Source: Zoogloea oleivorans (lineage in GTDB: Bacteria; Pseudomonadota; Gammaproteobacteria; Burkholderiales; Rhodocyclaceae). Taken from it: a stretch of DNA of 64,000 bases. The stretch lies in NCBI RefSeq assembly GCF_008107625.1, contig NZ_SDKK01000002.1:32918-96917 (forward strand). Direction: 5' to 3'. Positions within the stretch are counted from its first letter, which is position 1; every line of letters starts with the position of its first letter. This document shows, piece by piece, positions 53,696-62,816 of the stretch. The notes under the pieces were generated by a model, which saw nothing but the letters and a program-made list of their open reading frames with translations, had not been told where the DNA came from and made no database searches. The position numbers and the translations under genes are program-made.

Positions 53696-55758
53696 CCTCC
53701 CGCCTCGCCATCCCGACCGGCACACCGGGCACCCGCCCCGGCACCCCTGAAGAGCTGCGCCGCTACGACCTGCTGCTGGCCGGCTTCGACCTCCTCGACC
53801 AGGCCATCGCGGTCTTCGACGCCACGCCCAAGCTGGTTACCTGGAACAAGGCCCTGCTGCGCCTGCTCGACTTTCCCGAAGACATGGTGCGCGTCGGCAC
53901 GCCTTTCGAGGCCTTCGTGCGCTTCAACGTCAAGCGCGGCGAGTACGGCGGCAGCGCGCGCAGCGACGCCGAAGTCGAACGTCTGGTAGCCGAACGCATG
54001 GCCGCCGTTCGCGCCTTCCAGCCCCACAACGCCGAACGCACCCGCCCCAACGGGCAGGTCCTGTCGATCCGTGGCGTGCCGATTCCCAACCTGGGCTTCG
54101 TCACCCTGTGGACCGATGTCACCGAACAGCGCCGCTACGAACAGCTCATCGAAAGCCAGAACGCCGACCTGGAAACCCGCGTGCGCGCCCGCACCGCCGA
54201 ACTCGAAGCGGCCACCACCCGCCTCGACAACGTGGCTGCCCAGCTGGCCCGCAGCGAAGAACGCCTGCGCCTCATCATGGACGCCATTCCGGCACTGATC
54301 GCCTACGTGGACGCCGGCGAACACTATCTCTTCGCCAACAAGGGCTACGCCCAGTGGTTCGGCGCCAACAAGGAGAGCATCGTCGGGCGCAGCATCGCCG
54401 AAGTCTTCGGGCCCGAAGCCTATATCCAGATCAAGCCGTATCTCGAGCAGGCCGCCAGTGGCGAGCAGGTCAGCTACGAGTACTCGCGCACCAACGCCGA
54501 CGGCCGCCAGGTATATGCCCGCAGCGCGGTGGTACCGGAAGCCTCGATTGCCGGCGGCGTACAGGGCTTCTTCGTGCTGTCCATCGACATCACCGAACAA
54601 AAGGCCAGCCAGGCCGCGCTGATCCAGGCCCAGAAGATGGAAGCCGTCGGCCAGCTCACCGGCGGACTCGCCCACGACTTCAACAACCTGCTCACCATCA
54701 TCACCGGCAACCTGGCCACGCTGAAGGACAAACTGCCCGCCCACCAGGGCTTCGACGACTACCTGGAACCGGCCCTGTCGGCGGCCCGCCGCGGCACCGA
54801 ACTGATCCGCCGCCTGCTCACCTTCTCGCGCCAGCAGCCGCTGGCGCCCTGCCCGGTGGAAGTCGGTGCGCTGGTGCACGGCATGACCCAGTTGCTGTCG
54901 CGCTCCCTCACCGAGCGCATCCACATCCACCTCGACCTGCCCACCGAAAAGCTTCATGCGCTGGTCGACCCGCACCAGCTCGAAAACGCCCTCCTCAACC
55001 TGGCCATCAACGCCCGCGACGCGATGCCCGAGGGCGGCGAGCTGACCATCGCGGTGGCGCGCCGCCACGTTTCCAGCAGCCTCGCCCTGCTTGTTGAAGT
55101 GCCGGCCGGCGACTACGTGCAGTTCGACGTCTCCGACACCGGTACCGGCATTGCGCCGGAACTCCTGCCACGCCTCTTCGAGCCCTTCTTCACCACCAAG
55201 GCCTTCGGCGCCGGCAGCGGCCTCGGCCTGCCCATGGTGTATGGCTTCATTCGCCAGTCGGGCGGCAACATCCGCATTCTCAGCACCCCGGGCAAGGGCA
55301 CCAACGTGCGCTTCATCGTACCGATGACCGACGCCCCCGCCCCCGTCCCGGAACCCCTCCGCCCCGCCGCGACCAGCGTCGCCAACGAACAGCGCCTGGT
55401 GCTCCTGGTGGAGGACGAACCCGAAGTGCGCAAGGTGATCCGCCAGCAGCTCACCGAACTGGGCTACCCGGTACTTGAAGCCGGCAACGGCATCGAGGCA
55501 AAAGCCATGCTCGACGCCGTCGAAGACATCGCCCTGCTGGTCTCCGACACCATCATGCCCGGCCTCGGCGGACGCGAACTGGCGGCCTTCACCCGGCAAC
55601 TCCGGCCCCACCTGCCGATCCTCCTGATCACCGGCTACGCCACCGGCGAAGCCCCCGCCGGCACGCCGGAGATTCCCACCCTGCGCAAGCCCTTCGACCG
55701 GGCCGCCCTCGCCGGCGCCCTCGCCACGCTCGACTACCCGGAGAATCCGGCCCCATGA
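53692..55758 (+). CDS. Hybrid histidine kinase with PAS domains and C-terminal receiver
   Basis: A 688-residue soluble kinase. A PAS-7 type domain (about 30-145, IAVFDATPKLVTWNKALLRL) is followed by a coiled coil (ADLETRVRARTAELEAATTR) and a PAS-4 type domain (about 200-310). The kinase core has LAHDFNNLLTIITGN with the phospho-accepting His near residue 327, N-box NLAINARDAMPEGG, DTGTGIAPE and GLGLPMVYG. A receiver closes it (VLLVEDEPEVRKV, aspartate in LLVSDTIMPGL). It starts at ATG 53692, overlapping the GGDEF-EAL stop, and its own stop overlaps the response regulator start. The three genes are thus coupled. Confidence 0.92.
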   Translation: MTSRLAIPTGTPGTRPGTPEELRRYDLLLAGFDLLDQAIAVFDATPKLVTWNKALLRLLDFPEDMVRVGTPFEAFVRFNVKRGEYGGSARSDAEVERLVAERMAAVRAFQPHNAERTRPNGQVLSIRGVPIPNLGFVTLWTDVTEQRRYEQLIESQNADLETRVRARTAELEAATTRLDNVAAQLARSEERLRLIMDAIPALIAYVDAGEHYLFANKGYAQWFGANKESIVGRSIAEVFGPEAYIQIKPYLEQAASGEQVSYEYSRTNADGRQVYARSAVVPEASIAGGVQGFFVLSIDITEQKASQAALIQAQKMEAVGQLTGGLAHDFNNLLTIITGNLATLKDKLPAHQGFDDYLEPALSAARRGTELIRRLLTFSRQQPLAPCPVEVGALVHGMTQLLSRSLTERIHIHLDLPTEKLHALVDPHQLENALLNLAINARDAMPEGGELTIAVARRHVSSSLALLVEVPAGDYVQFDVSDTGTGIAPELLPRLFEPFFTTKAFGAGSGLGLPMVYGFIRQSGGNIRILSTPGKGTNVRFIVPMTDAPAPVPEPLRPAATSVANEQRLVLLVEDEPEVRKVIRQQLTELGYPVLEAGNGIEAKAMLDAVEDIALLVSDTIMPGLGGRELAAFTRQLRPHLPILLITGYATGEAPAGTPEIPTLRKPFDRAALAGALATLDYPENPAP

Positions 55759-56474
55759 CAAACCCCGACCACGACAGTCCCCTCATCTTCATTGTCGAAG
55801 ACGAAGCCGACATCGCCCGCCTGATTGCCAGCACCCTCGCCGAATACGGTTTTCGCACCGAAACCTTCGGCAGCGGCCGGGGCCTGCTCGCACGCACCCG
55901 GCGGGTCCAGCCCGAACTGGCCATTCTCGACCTCGGCCTGCCCGACATGGACGGCCTGCAGGTACTGCGCGAGCTGCAGGAGCAACACCCCTGCGCCGCA
56001 CTGATCCTCACCGGCCGCGACGGCCTCACTGACCGGGTGCTCGGCCTCGAACTCGGTGCCGACGACTATCTGGTCAAACCCTTCGAGCCGCGCGAGCTGG
56101 TCGCCCGCGTGCGCTCCATCCTGCGCCGCTATCAGAAGGCCGCCGCCAGCGAGCCGAGCGGTTACGCAGGCGTCCGCTTCAGCGGCTGGCACTTCGACAT
56201 CGGCCGCCTCAGCCTCACGGCCGAAGACGGCCGCGAAGTGTCCCTGTCGGCCGCCGAGGCCGCGCTGCTGCAAACCCTGCTCAAGCGCCCCAACAAGATC
56301 CTGACCCGCGAGCAGCTCATCGGCGAACGCGACCTCGACCCTTTCGATCGCAGCATCGACGTACGCATCTCGCGCCTGCGCCGCAAACTCGAAGACGATC
56401 CGCAAGATCCGAAGATCATCAAGACGGTATATGGCGCCGGCTACCTGCTGTGTGCATCGGTGGTCTGGGAGTAA
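55755..56474 (+). CDS. OmpR/PhoB family response regulator
   Basis: A 239-residue regulator. The receiver has IFIVEDEADI at the N-terminus, phospho-acceptor Asp59 in LAILDLGLPDMDG and the switch lysine in YLVKPFEPRE. The winged-helix output domain (about 145-235) ends with SIDVRISRLRRKLEDDPQDP and the typical VYGAGYLL. It is the output partner of the overlapping hybrid kinase. ATG 55755 overlaps the kinase stop (ATGA). Confidence 0.93.
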   Translation: MTNPDHDSPLIFIVEDEADIARLIASTLAEYGFRTETFGSGRGLLARTRRVQPELAILDLGLPDMDGLQVLRELQEQHPCAALILTGRDGLTDRVLGLELGADDYLVKPFEPRELVARVRSILRRYQKAAASEPSGYAGVRFSGWHFDIGRLSLTAEDGREVSLSAAEAALLQTLLKRPNKILTREQLIGERDLDPFDRSIDVRISRLRRKLEDDPQDPKIIKTVYGAGYLLCASVVWE

Positions 56475-56478
56475 ACCT

Positions 56479-56543
56479 GTGGGTCGGACTTCAGTCCGAC
56501 AGCACGCGTTCAACCAGCGGAGTCGGACTAAAGTCCGACCCAC
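56479..56543. repeat. Inverted pair of REP-like palindromes
   Basis: Two palindromes in opposite orientation: GTGGG-preceded GTCGGACTTCAGTCCGAC (56479-56500) and GTCGGACTAAAGTCCGAC followed by CCAC (56522-56543). The whole unit folds on itself as a BIME-like element. It lies between the response regulator and the VOC gene; it could act as a weak terminator or mRNA stabiliser. Confidence 0.88.
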
Positions 56544-56593
56544 GGGTTCACTTCCCGTAAAATGCGGCCTCTTACTAGGGAGGGAAACCCAGC

Positions 56594-57070
56594 ATGACAA
56601 CAAGACCGTTCAAAGTCCTCGGCGTCCAGCAGATCGCCATCGGCGGCCCGTCGAAAGACCGCCTGCGCACCCTGTGGGTCGATATGTTCGGCCTCGAAGT
56701 GACCGGAAACTTCGTCTCCGAGCGCGAAAACGTGGACGAAGACATCACCGCCATGGGCAAGGGCCCGTTCAAGGTCGAAGTCGACCTGATGCAGCCCCTC
56801 GACCCCGACAAGAAGCCCGCCGTGCACACCACCCCGCTGAACCACGTGGGCCTGTGGATCGACGATCTGCCCAAGGCCGTCGAATGGCTCGGCGCCAACG
56901 GCGTGCGCTTTGCACCGGGCGGCATCCGCAAGGGCGCCGCCGGTTTCGACATCACCTTCCTCCACCCCAAGGGCAACGAAGAATTCCCCATTGGTGGCGA
57001 AGGCGTGCTGATCGAGCTGGTCCAGGCGCCGCCGGAAGTGATCGACGCATTCGCCAGGCTGGCAGGCTGA
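56594..57070 (+). CDS. VOC (glyoxalase/bleomycin resistance) family protein
   Basis: A 158-residue VOC-fold protein with two beta-alpha-beta-beta-beta modules: [20 protein letters not shown] with VDLMQPLDP, then [20 protein letters not shown] with [11 protein letters not shown]. The metal-ligand pattern (H in LNHVGL, E in GVLIELVQ) matches glyoxalase-like dioxygenases/epimerases. The substrate is unknown; methylmalonyl-CoA epimerase-like activity is conceivable given icmF in the window but not supported directly. ATG 56594 has an AGGGAGGG site. It is ended by the terminator at 57089. Confidence 0.85.
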   Translation: MTTRPFKVLGVQQIAIGGPSKDRLRTLWVDMFGLEVTGNFVSERENVDEDITAMGKGPFKVEVDLMQPLDPDKKPAVHTTPLNHVGLWIDDLPKAVEWLGANGVRFAPGGIRKGAAGFDITFLHPKGNEEFPIGGEGVLIELVQAPPEVIDAFARLAG

Positions 57071-57088
57071 TCACCGGGCACGCAGCAC

Positions 57089-57123
57089 AAGGGGCCGGTC
57101 TTTCGATGAAGGACCGGCCCCTT
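57089..57123. terminator. Bidirectional terminator between VOC and YpfJ-like genes
   Basis: A 12-bp stem AAGGGGCCGGTC (57089-57100) / GACCGGCCCCTT (57112-57123) with an 11-base loop. Lies between two convergent genes. The T-tract is short on both sides, but the stem is very stable. Confidence 0.8.
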
Positions 57124-57146
57124 TCCATATACCCATCATCAACCGG

Positions 57147-58001
57147 CTACAGCGCCTTCGACTGGAAGGTGTTGCACACGCCCAGCTGGCCCGATGCCAT
57201 CCCGCGCTTGAACCAGCGCATGCGCTGCTCGGCCGAACCATGCGTAAAGCTGTCCGGCACCGCGTAACCCTGAGCCTGCTTCTGGAGATTGTCGTCTCCG
57301 ATGGCTGAAGCCGCAGCCAGCGCCTCCTCCACATCGCCGGCCTCAAGAATATTGCGCGCCGCATCGGCGTTCTTGGCCCACACGCCGGCCAGGCAATCGG
57401 CCTGCAGCTCCAGACGCACCGACAGGGCATTGGCCTCCCGCTCGCCGGCACGCTGGCGCGCCGCCTGCACCTTGCCGGAAATTCCCAGCAGGTTCTGCAC
57501 GTGATGGCCCACCTCATGGGCAATCACATACGCCTGGGCGAAGTCGCCCGGCGCCTTGTAGCGGGATTTCAGCTCCTGGTAGAAAGCCAGGTCGATGTAC
57601 ACCTTCTGGTCGCCCGGGCAGTAGAACGGCCCCATCGCCGATTGCCCGGTGCCACAGGCGGTAGGCGTCCGGCCTTCGAACAGCACCAGGGTCGGCGCAG
57701 CGTACTGCTTGCCGTTATCCTTGAAGATCTGCGCCCAGGTGTCCTCGGTTTCCGCCAGCACATGACGCACGAACTTCGCCTCGGCATCGTTGGCCGGCGG
57801 GCCCGCCGGGCGCGACACCGCACTCGGTGCCGGACCGTTGGTCGCCTGGTTCAGCACGACGCTCGGATCCACGCCGAAATACATCGCCACCAATGCCAGC
57901 ACGATGGTGCCGATGCCGATTCCCCGCCCGCCAACAGATCGGCCACCGCCGCCGCGCCGGTCCTCGACGTTATCGCTCTCCCGGCTGTTGTCAAAACGCA
58001 T
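57147..58001 (-). CDS. YpfJ-type neutral zinc metallopeptidase
   Basis: A 284-residue protein with the YpfJ layout: N-terminal MRFDNSRESDNVEDRRGGGG, a membrane helix (GIGIGTIVLALVAMYFGVDP, about 27-46) and a periplasmic peptidase domain. The zinc site is IAHEVGHHVQNLLG (HExxH) and a third ligand probably lies in ELQADCLAGVWA. ATG 58001 matches the conserved family start; the upstream frame is rejected. Function is unknown beyond the family. It is divergent from the helicase gene. Confidence 0.88.
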   Translation of the reverse strand: MRFDNSRESDNVEDRRGGGGRSVGGRGIGIGTIVLALVAMYFGVDPSVVLNQATNGPAPSAVSRPAGPPANDAEAKFVRHVLAETEDTWAQIFKDNGKQYAAPTLVLFEGRTPTACGTGQSAMGPFYCPGDQKVYIDLAFYQELKSRYKAPGDFAQAYVIAHEVGHHVQNLLGISGKVQAARQRAGEREANALSVRLELQADCLAGVWAKNADAARNILEAGDVEEALAAASAIGDDNLQKQAQGYAVPDSFTHGSAEQRMRWFKRGMASGQLGVCNTFQSKAL

Positions 58002-58302
58002 AAAACCCCCGTCTGTCCTGAAGACCCTGTTATACCTCAGTTTTTGCAGCGCAACATTCCCCTTGTGTCGCGACCACATTATCGTTATAGTTGTCGGTCC
58101 GGTGCAAAGCGGTTCGCACCGAGTCACATCGTCCCTGACCTTCTTATATCTCCCGTATTCGACGAGAGGTTGTCCTGATCGGTTAGTGCCGATATGCCAG
58201 TCAGGCAGCCCTACTGTTGCGCGCATTCACTGCGCGGCGACGCGTTGCCGTTTTTTCTTCGCGGGCACCGCATCCGCAATACCTAAAGATAAGGAAGCGA
58301 AC
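58002..58302. promoter_or_regulatory. Leader region of the DEAD-box helicase gene
   Basis: The 301-base gap between the divergent YpfJ-like and helicase genes holds no ORF I would support. DEAD-box RNA helicase genes often have long structured leaders for cold or autogenous control, and this region would give room for one. I see short inverted segments around 58165-58200 (GATCGG...CCGATA) but no recognised riboswitch. Just before the gene is an AAGGAAG ribosome site. Confidence 0.35.
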
Positions 58303-59796
58303 ATGGATTTCGCCAGCCTCGGCCTGTCCGAGAATATTGTCAAAGCCGTTAACGAAGCCGGCTACACCGAAGCCACCGACGTACAGGCCGCCGCCATTCC
58401 GGCCGCCCTCGCCGGCAAGGATCTGATCGTCTCCAGCCAGACCGGCTCCGGCAAGACTGCAGCCTTCATGCTGCCGTCCCTGCAGCGCCTGACCGCCGAA
58501 CCGGTCATCAAGGCTCGCGGCCCCCGCGTGCTGGTTCTCACCCCGACCCGCGAACTCGCCGTGCAGGTTACCGAAGCCGCCAAGGGCTACGGCAAGCACA
58601 TGCGCTACGCCAAGGCTGTCAGCGTTGTCGGCGGCATGCCCTACCCGGTGCAGAACAAGCTCCTCACCAGCCCCTACGAAATCCTCGTGGCGACCCCCGG
58701 CCGCCTGATGGACCAGATGAACCGTGGCCGCATCGACTTCTCGCGCCTCGAAGTGCTGATCCTCGACGAAGCCGACCGCATGCTCGACATGGGCTTCGTG
58801 GACGACATCGAGGCCATCGTTGCCGCGCTGCCGAAGGATCGCCAGACCCTGTTCTTCTCGGCCACCGTTGATGGCCAGGTTGCGCGCATGATGCAACGCA
58901 TGCTGAAGGACCCGGAACGGATCGAGATCAACTCCGCCCAGTCCCGCCACGAGAACATCGAACAGCGTCTGCTGGTGGCCGATGACATCGGTCACAAGAA
59001 CCGCCTGCTCGACGGCATCCTGCGCGATACCGCCGTGGAACAAGCCATCGTGTTCACCGCCACCAAGCGTGACGCCGACGCCCTGACCCTCAATCTTGAG
59101 GCGCAAGGCCACTCGGTTGCCGCCCTGCACGGCGACATGAACCAGCGCATGCGTACCCGCACCCTCGACCAGCTGCGTCGTGGCCACCTGCGTGTCCTGA
59201 TCGCCACCGACGTTGCCGCCCGCGGCATCGACGTGCGCACCATCAGCCACGTGATCAACTACGACCTGCCCAAGGTTGCTGCCGACTACGTGCACCGCAT
59301 TGGCCGTACCGGCCGCGGCGGCTCCAACGGCATCGCCATCAGCCTGGCCGAGCGTCGTGACGTGCGTCTGCTGCGCGCCATCGAGCGTTTCACCCGTCAG
59401 CCCCTGGCCGTGCATACCCTGCCCGGTCTGGAAGCCCGTTCGACCATGCCCGCCGACGACCGTCGTCCGGGTGGTGGCAACGGCCCGCGTCGTGAAGGTG
59501 GCCGCAGCTTCGGCAACGGCCCGCGCTTCGGCGACAACAAGCGTCCGTCCGCCGGCGGCCGTTTCGGCAACGACGCCCCGCGTGGCGAAGGTCGCCCCGC
59601 CAGCCCGTGGGCCAGCGAAGGCCGTCGCAGCGACGCCCCCAGCGCCCCGCGTCACCCGGAACATCGTACCGAGTTCCCCCACGTGGCCAAGCGCAGCTCC
59701 ACTCACCACAATGCAGGCGGCGGCTTCGGCGGCGCACGCAGTGAAGGTGCAGCGGGCAAGCCGCGTGCAGGTCGCACCTTCAATCGCGACCGGTAA
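58303..59796 (+). CDS. rhlE: DEAD-box ATP-dependent RNA helicase (RhlE-like)
   Basis: A 497-residue helicase. Q-motif GYTEATDVQAAAIP, Walker A SSQTGSGKTAAF, TPTRELA, motif II ILDEADRMLDMG, SAT in FFSATVDG, and motif VI YVHRIGRTGRGG are all present. After about residue 380 comes a long basic, Gly/Arg/Pro-rich unstructured tail, typical of RhlE-type proteins that bind RNA. It remodels RNA structure in ribosome assembly or mRNA turnover. ATG 58303 follows AAGGAAG. Two hairpins close the gene (59810 onward). Confidence 0.92.
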   Translation: MDFASLGLSENIVKAVNEAGYTEATDVQAAAIPAALAGKDLIVSSQTGSGKTAAFMLPSLQRLTAEPVIKARGPRVLVLTPTRELAVQVTEAAKGYGKHMRYAKAVSVVGGMPYPVQNKLLTSPYEILVATPGRLMDQMNRGRIDFSRLEVLILDEADRMLDMGFVDDIEAIVAALPKDRQTLFFSATVDGQVARMMQRMLKDPERIEINSAQSRHENIEQRLLVADDIGHKNRLLDGILRDTAVEQAIVFTATKRDADALTLNLEAQGHSVAALHGDMNQRMRTRTLDQLRRGHLRVLIATDVAARGIDVRTISHVINYDLPKVAADYVHRIGRTGRGGSNGIAISLAERRDVRLLRAIERFTRQPLAVHTLPGLEARSTMPADDRRPGGGNGPRREGGRSFGNGPRFGDNKRPSAGGRFGNDAPRGEGRPASPWASEGRRSDAPSAPRHPEHRTEFPHVAKRSSTHHNAGGGFGGARSEGAAGKPRAGRTFNRDR

Positions 59797-59809
59797 GTCA
59801 TATTGATCT

Positions 59810-59862
59810 GGTCCGGCGTGCCGGACCTTTCAATGCCAAGGGCGCCTGCGGGCGCCCTTTTT
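59810..59862 (+). terminator. Tandem terminator hairpins after the helicase gene
   Basis: First hairpin GGTCCGGC-GT-GCCGGACC (59810-59827) followed by TTTC. Second hairpin AAGGGCGCC-TGCG-GGCGCCCTT (59838-59859) followed by TTT. The second is a standard rho-independent terminator; the two lie 13 and 41 bases past the stop codon. Confidence 0.88.
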
Positions 59863-60015
59863 CATGCTGGCAACATCCAGTCTGTACCAAGGAAAGCCGG
59901 GCAAAGACCCCTCAATTCCCAATGCTGATCGGGCGCCCCCCGTCTATGATGGAACAGTCATGCCGGACCGGAAAATCACATCCGCATCGGCCAGATTTCC
60001 AAAGGGGGAAAAACC

Positions 60016-60462
60016 ATGAAAATCACCAGTCCCATCGTCGGCGAAGTTGAAGTCTCATCTGATCGCATCATCGAGTTTCCGGCCGGCCTGCCAGGCTTTG
60101 AAGCCTGCCGCCAGTTCACCCTGCTGCATGACGAAGGCAGCGAAGCACCCCAGGCCTTCATGCTGCAATCCCTGAACGATCCGGACGTCATGTTCTCGGT
60201 AACCACCCCGGACGTGCTCGGCCTCAACTACGAGTTCACCCTCAGCGACGACGAAGTCGCGGCCCTGCAACTGACCAATCCCGATGACGTCAGCCTGCTG
60301 CTGATCGTGCGCCACAACGATGCCGCCGACAGCAACCCCGCCGAATCGCCGGTACGCGCCAACCTGATGGCCCCGCTGGTCGTCAACACGACCACCCGCC
60401 GCGGCCTGCAAAAAGTGATCGGCCGGGTCGACACCCGCGTCACCCTGCACGCCGTCGCCTGA
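60016..60462 (+). CDS. fliW: Flagellar assembly factor FliW
   Basis: A 148-residue FliW. The opening KITSPIVGEVEVSSDRIIEF with PAGLPGFEACRQFTLL is the family hallmark, followed by SVTTPDVLGLNYEFTL and the C-terminal LMAPLVVNTTTRRGLQKVI. FliW binds flagellin and the translational regulator CsrA, tying flagellin export to synthesis. Neither csrA nor flagellar genes are adjacent here. ATG 60016 has AAGGGGG upstream. Confidence 0.92.
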   Translation: MKITSPIVGEVEVSSDRIIEFPAGLPGFEACRQFTLLHDEGSEAPQAFMLQSLNDPDVMFSVTTPDVLGLNYEFTLSDDEVAALQLTNPDDVSLLLIVRHNDAADSNPAESPVRANLMAPLVVNTTTRRGLQKVIGRVDTRVTLHAVA

Positions 60463-60473
60463 CGCCAGCCCCA

Positions 60474-60508
60474 CTGTCAGCCCCGGCCGACGCGCCGGGC
60501 TGACGGTT
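60474..60508. terminator. Convergent terminator hairpin between fliW and the NamZ-like gene
   Basis: GTCAGCCC-C-GGC pairs with GCCGGGCTGAC (about 60477-60514 in total) with one bulged base. It sits between two convergent genes and could serve both; the U-tract is weak. Confidence 0.6.
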
Positions 60509-61717
60509 TCAGTACAGTAAAAACGCCCGCCGTTCCTCTTCCCAGCTTCGCTCGTCAGCCATGGCCAGCGCGTCCAGATCACCCGGGCGCGAGTTGGTGT
60601 CATCCACCCATTCCCGCAGGATTTCCGAACCATTGATCAGATCGATGGCGAGGCGATCGTGCTCGTACTCATAGGCAAAATCCCGCCACAGGGGATAGTC
60701 GCGGTTCAAGTGACGGATCGCCTTGAAAGCCAGCGCCTGCAGACGCCACGGACGAAATGCGGCGTGATCGTAATGGGCCGGGTCTTCCACGTGAATCTGC
60801 ACCCCGCTGCACAGTTTGCCGGCGTGCTTGTGAAACGTAGGCTCGAACCAGCACTCGCGCAGGCGGCAACCGGCCAGCCACTTGGGCGCAAAGGCCTGCA
60901 TGTGGGCGATGACCTTGCGCGCCTCGATGTCCGGTGCACCGAAGAGCTCCAGCGGCCGCGTGGTGCCACGACCTTCCGACAGCGTCGTCCCTTCCAGCAT
61001 CACGGTACCCGCGTAGGCACGCGCCATCGACAGGTTGGGCGCATTGGGGCTCGGATTGATCCAGCTCCGCTCGGCTACCGGCCAACCGTAGCCGGGAGCC
61101 GCATCGGGCTCCCAGCCCTGCATGGAAATCACCTCGCACTCCACATCCAGCTTGAGCGTCGCAATGAACCAGCGGGCCAGCTCGCCCATGGTCAGACCGT
61201 GGCGCATCGGCAACGGGCCGGCGCCGACGAAACTTTCCCAGCCGGGCAGCAGCAGCGTGCCCTCCACCGGACGGCCGGCAGGATTCGGGCGATCCAGCAC
61301 CCACACGGCCTTCTTGTGCTTGGCCGCGGCTTCCAGCACGTAGCGCAGCGTGGTGATGAAAGTGTAGATACGGCAACCGAGGTCCTGCAGATCGACCAGC
61401 AGCACGTCGAAGCGGTCCATCATCGTCGCCGTCGGGCGGCGCACCTCGCCATACAGGCTGAACACCGGAATGCCGTGCAGCGGATCGAAGAAATCGGACG
61501 ATTCGACCATGTTGTCCTGCTTGTCCCCGCGCAGGCCATGCTGGGGGCCGAAGGCCGCCGACAACTGGATGTCCGGCAGCGCCGCGAGGGCGTCAAGAGA
61601 ATGGGCCAGGTCGCGGGTGACAGAGGCCGGATGGGCGAGAAGGGCGACCCGCTTGCCCGCCAGCGGGCGGCGCAGGGCAGGATCGGCAAGCAGGCGATCG
61701 AGGCCGAACTGGATCAT
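60509..61717 (-). CDS. DUF1343 / exo-beta-N-acetylmuramidase NamZ-like protein
   Basis: A 402-residue protein with DUF1343 features: GKRVALLAHPASVTRDLAHS, SAAFGPQHGLRGDKQDNMVE, DVLLVDLQDLGCRIYTFITT and LDRPNPAGRPVEGTLL. The characterised member NamZ removes terminal N-acetylmuramic acid from peptidoglycan fragments. There is no signal peptide, so it may act in cytoplasmic cell-wall recycling. ATG 61717 overlaps the stop of the DOMON-like gene (ATGA). Confidence 0.88.
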   Translation of the reverse strand: MIQFGLDRLLADPALRRPLAGKRVALLAHPASVTRDLAHSLDALAALPDIQLSAAFGPQHGLRGDKQDNMVESSDFFDPLHGIPVFSLYGEVRRPTATMMDRFDVLLVDLQDLGCRIYTFITTLRYVLEAAAKHKKAVWVLDRPNPAGRPVEGTLLLPGWESFVGAGPLPMRHGLTMGELARWFIATLKLDVECEVISMQGWEPDAAPGYGWPVAERSWINPSPNAPNLSMARAYAGTVMLEGTTLSEGRGTTRPLELFGAPDIEARKVIAHMQAFAPKWLAGCRLRECWFEPTFHKHAGKLCSGVQIHVEDPAHYDHAAFRPWRLQALAFKAIRHLNRDYPLWRDFAYEYEHDRLAIDLINGSEILREWVDDTNSRPGDLDALAMADERSWEEERRAFLLY

Positions 61718-62262
61718 GGTGTAGGGGCTTTCAGGGCGAGGGCGAAACCGTCGCGATGGTGAAAATCGGGTTGACCGGACGGGTGGCGCAGGGCCCAGTA
61801 GCGATGGCTGCCGTCGGCATGTTCGACGACGGCGGTCAGGCCGACCAGCAGATCACCGGCGGGCAGGAGTTCGGCAGGCAGACGCACGGACAGTTCCAGG
61901 CAACGGGACGGCTCACGCAGGGAAATCTGCGGTGCCGGCCCTGCTGGCGAGGCAATGCGCTGGCGATAATCGTCGAAATCGAAGCGCATCCACTGTCCGT
62001 TGGGCGAGAAGTTGAACTCCCGGTAGGCGCGCTCGCCGTCCACGGTCACGAACAGCTCGAAACAGGTATGCGCCCACAGGCGCTCCGGCGGCAGGGCCGT
62101 CGCCCTGTCGGGAATCCGCAGCGCGCCAGGATCGCCGTCGAGCCGGTAGCCCAGCAGCAAGGCGCCGTCCGCCTCGCGCCGCGCCGATACGCCAATGGCG
62201 CGCACGCAAGCGTCCGGCGCAGCCGGATGACAGACGAGGGCATGGACAAGGGAATCAGGCAT
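61714..62262 (-). CDS. DOMON-like domain protein
   Basis: A 182-residue protein predicted to form a beta-sandwich: LLLGYRLDGDPGALRIPD, LWAHTCFELFVTVDGERAYREFNFSP, FHHRDGFALAL. The sequence 'WAHTCFELF ... YREFNFSPNGQWMRFDFDDY' is typical of the DOMON-like family paired with DUF1343 genes. Ligand (sugar or heme) is unknown. It is translationally coupled to the NamZ-like gene, which suggests a shared role in cell-wall sugar recycling. No signal peptide. Confidence 0.8.
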   Translation of the reverse strand: MPDSLVHALVCHPAAPDACVRAIGVSARREADGALLLGYRLDGDPGALRIPDRATALPPERLWAHTCFELFVTVDGERAYREFNFSPNGQWMRFDFDDYRQRIASPAGPAPQISLREPSRCLELSVRLPAELLPAGDLLVGLTAVVEHADGSHRYWALRHPSGQPDFHHRDGFALALKAPTP

Positions 62263-62348
62263 GGCAGGGCGACAGGTGAAATCGGCCCTGCAGTTTAACG
62301 GGTCTCGCCCGGCGCGTTAAACTGCACGCACTCCATCGTCGCTTCTTC

Positions 62349-62798
62349 ATGTCCATTTCCAAACCTGTCCAGCGCAACCTGCGTGATCGTGCCCGCCAGG
62401 TCGCCCTCTTCGAGATCGGCGGCCTCGTGCTCAGCACCCCGCCCTTCGTGTGGCTGTCGGACGTGCCCTTCATGGACGCCGCCGGCCTGATGTTCGTGCT
62501 GGCGCTGATCGCCACCCTCTGGAACGCCGCCTACAACACCGGCTTCGACTGGATCGAAGGGCGCCTCACCGGGCGCCAGGCCGACCAGCGCCCGTGGCTG
62601 CTGCGCGTCGCCCATGCCCTCGGCTTCGAAGGCGGCATCCTGCTGATGGGCCTGCCGGTGGTGATGGCATGGACCGGCATGGGCTGGATGGCCGCCCTCG
62701 TGGCCGACATCGGCCTCGCCCTGTTCTACGTTGTGTATGCCTTTTTCTTCAACCTGGCCTACGACCGGGTATTTCCCATTACCGCAACGGCCAACTAA
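62349..62798 (+). CDS. PACE family multidrug/biocide efflux protein (AceI-like)
   Basis: A 149-residue membrane protein of two tandem 'bacterial transmembrane pair' units, four helices in total. The first pair is around VALFEIGGLVLSTPPFVWL and FVLALIATLWNAAYNTGFDW. The second is around HALGFEGGILLMGLPVVMAW and DIGLALFYVVYAFFFNLAYD. The helix-1 glutamates (FEIGG, FEGG) and the W-N-x3-N-x2-F/YD motifs are diagnostic. AceI exports chlorhexidine in exchange for protons. No clear ribosome site precedes ATG 62349. Confidence 0.92.
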   Translation: MSISKPVQRNLRDRARQVALFEIGGLVLSTPPFVWLSDVPFMDAAGLMFVLALIATLWNAAYNTGFDWIEGRLTGRQADQRPWLLRVAHALGFEGGILLMGLPVVMAWTGMGWMAALVADIGLALFYVVYAFFFNLAYDRVFPITATAN

Positions 62799-62816
62799 CC
62801 AACCCGGAGCCCCCTC

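Noticed and set aside
51524..55761. Two long minus-strand frames (about 730 and 710 codons)
   Set aside because: Antisense to the GGDEF-EAL and hybrid kinase genes, which carry complete active-site motifs.
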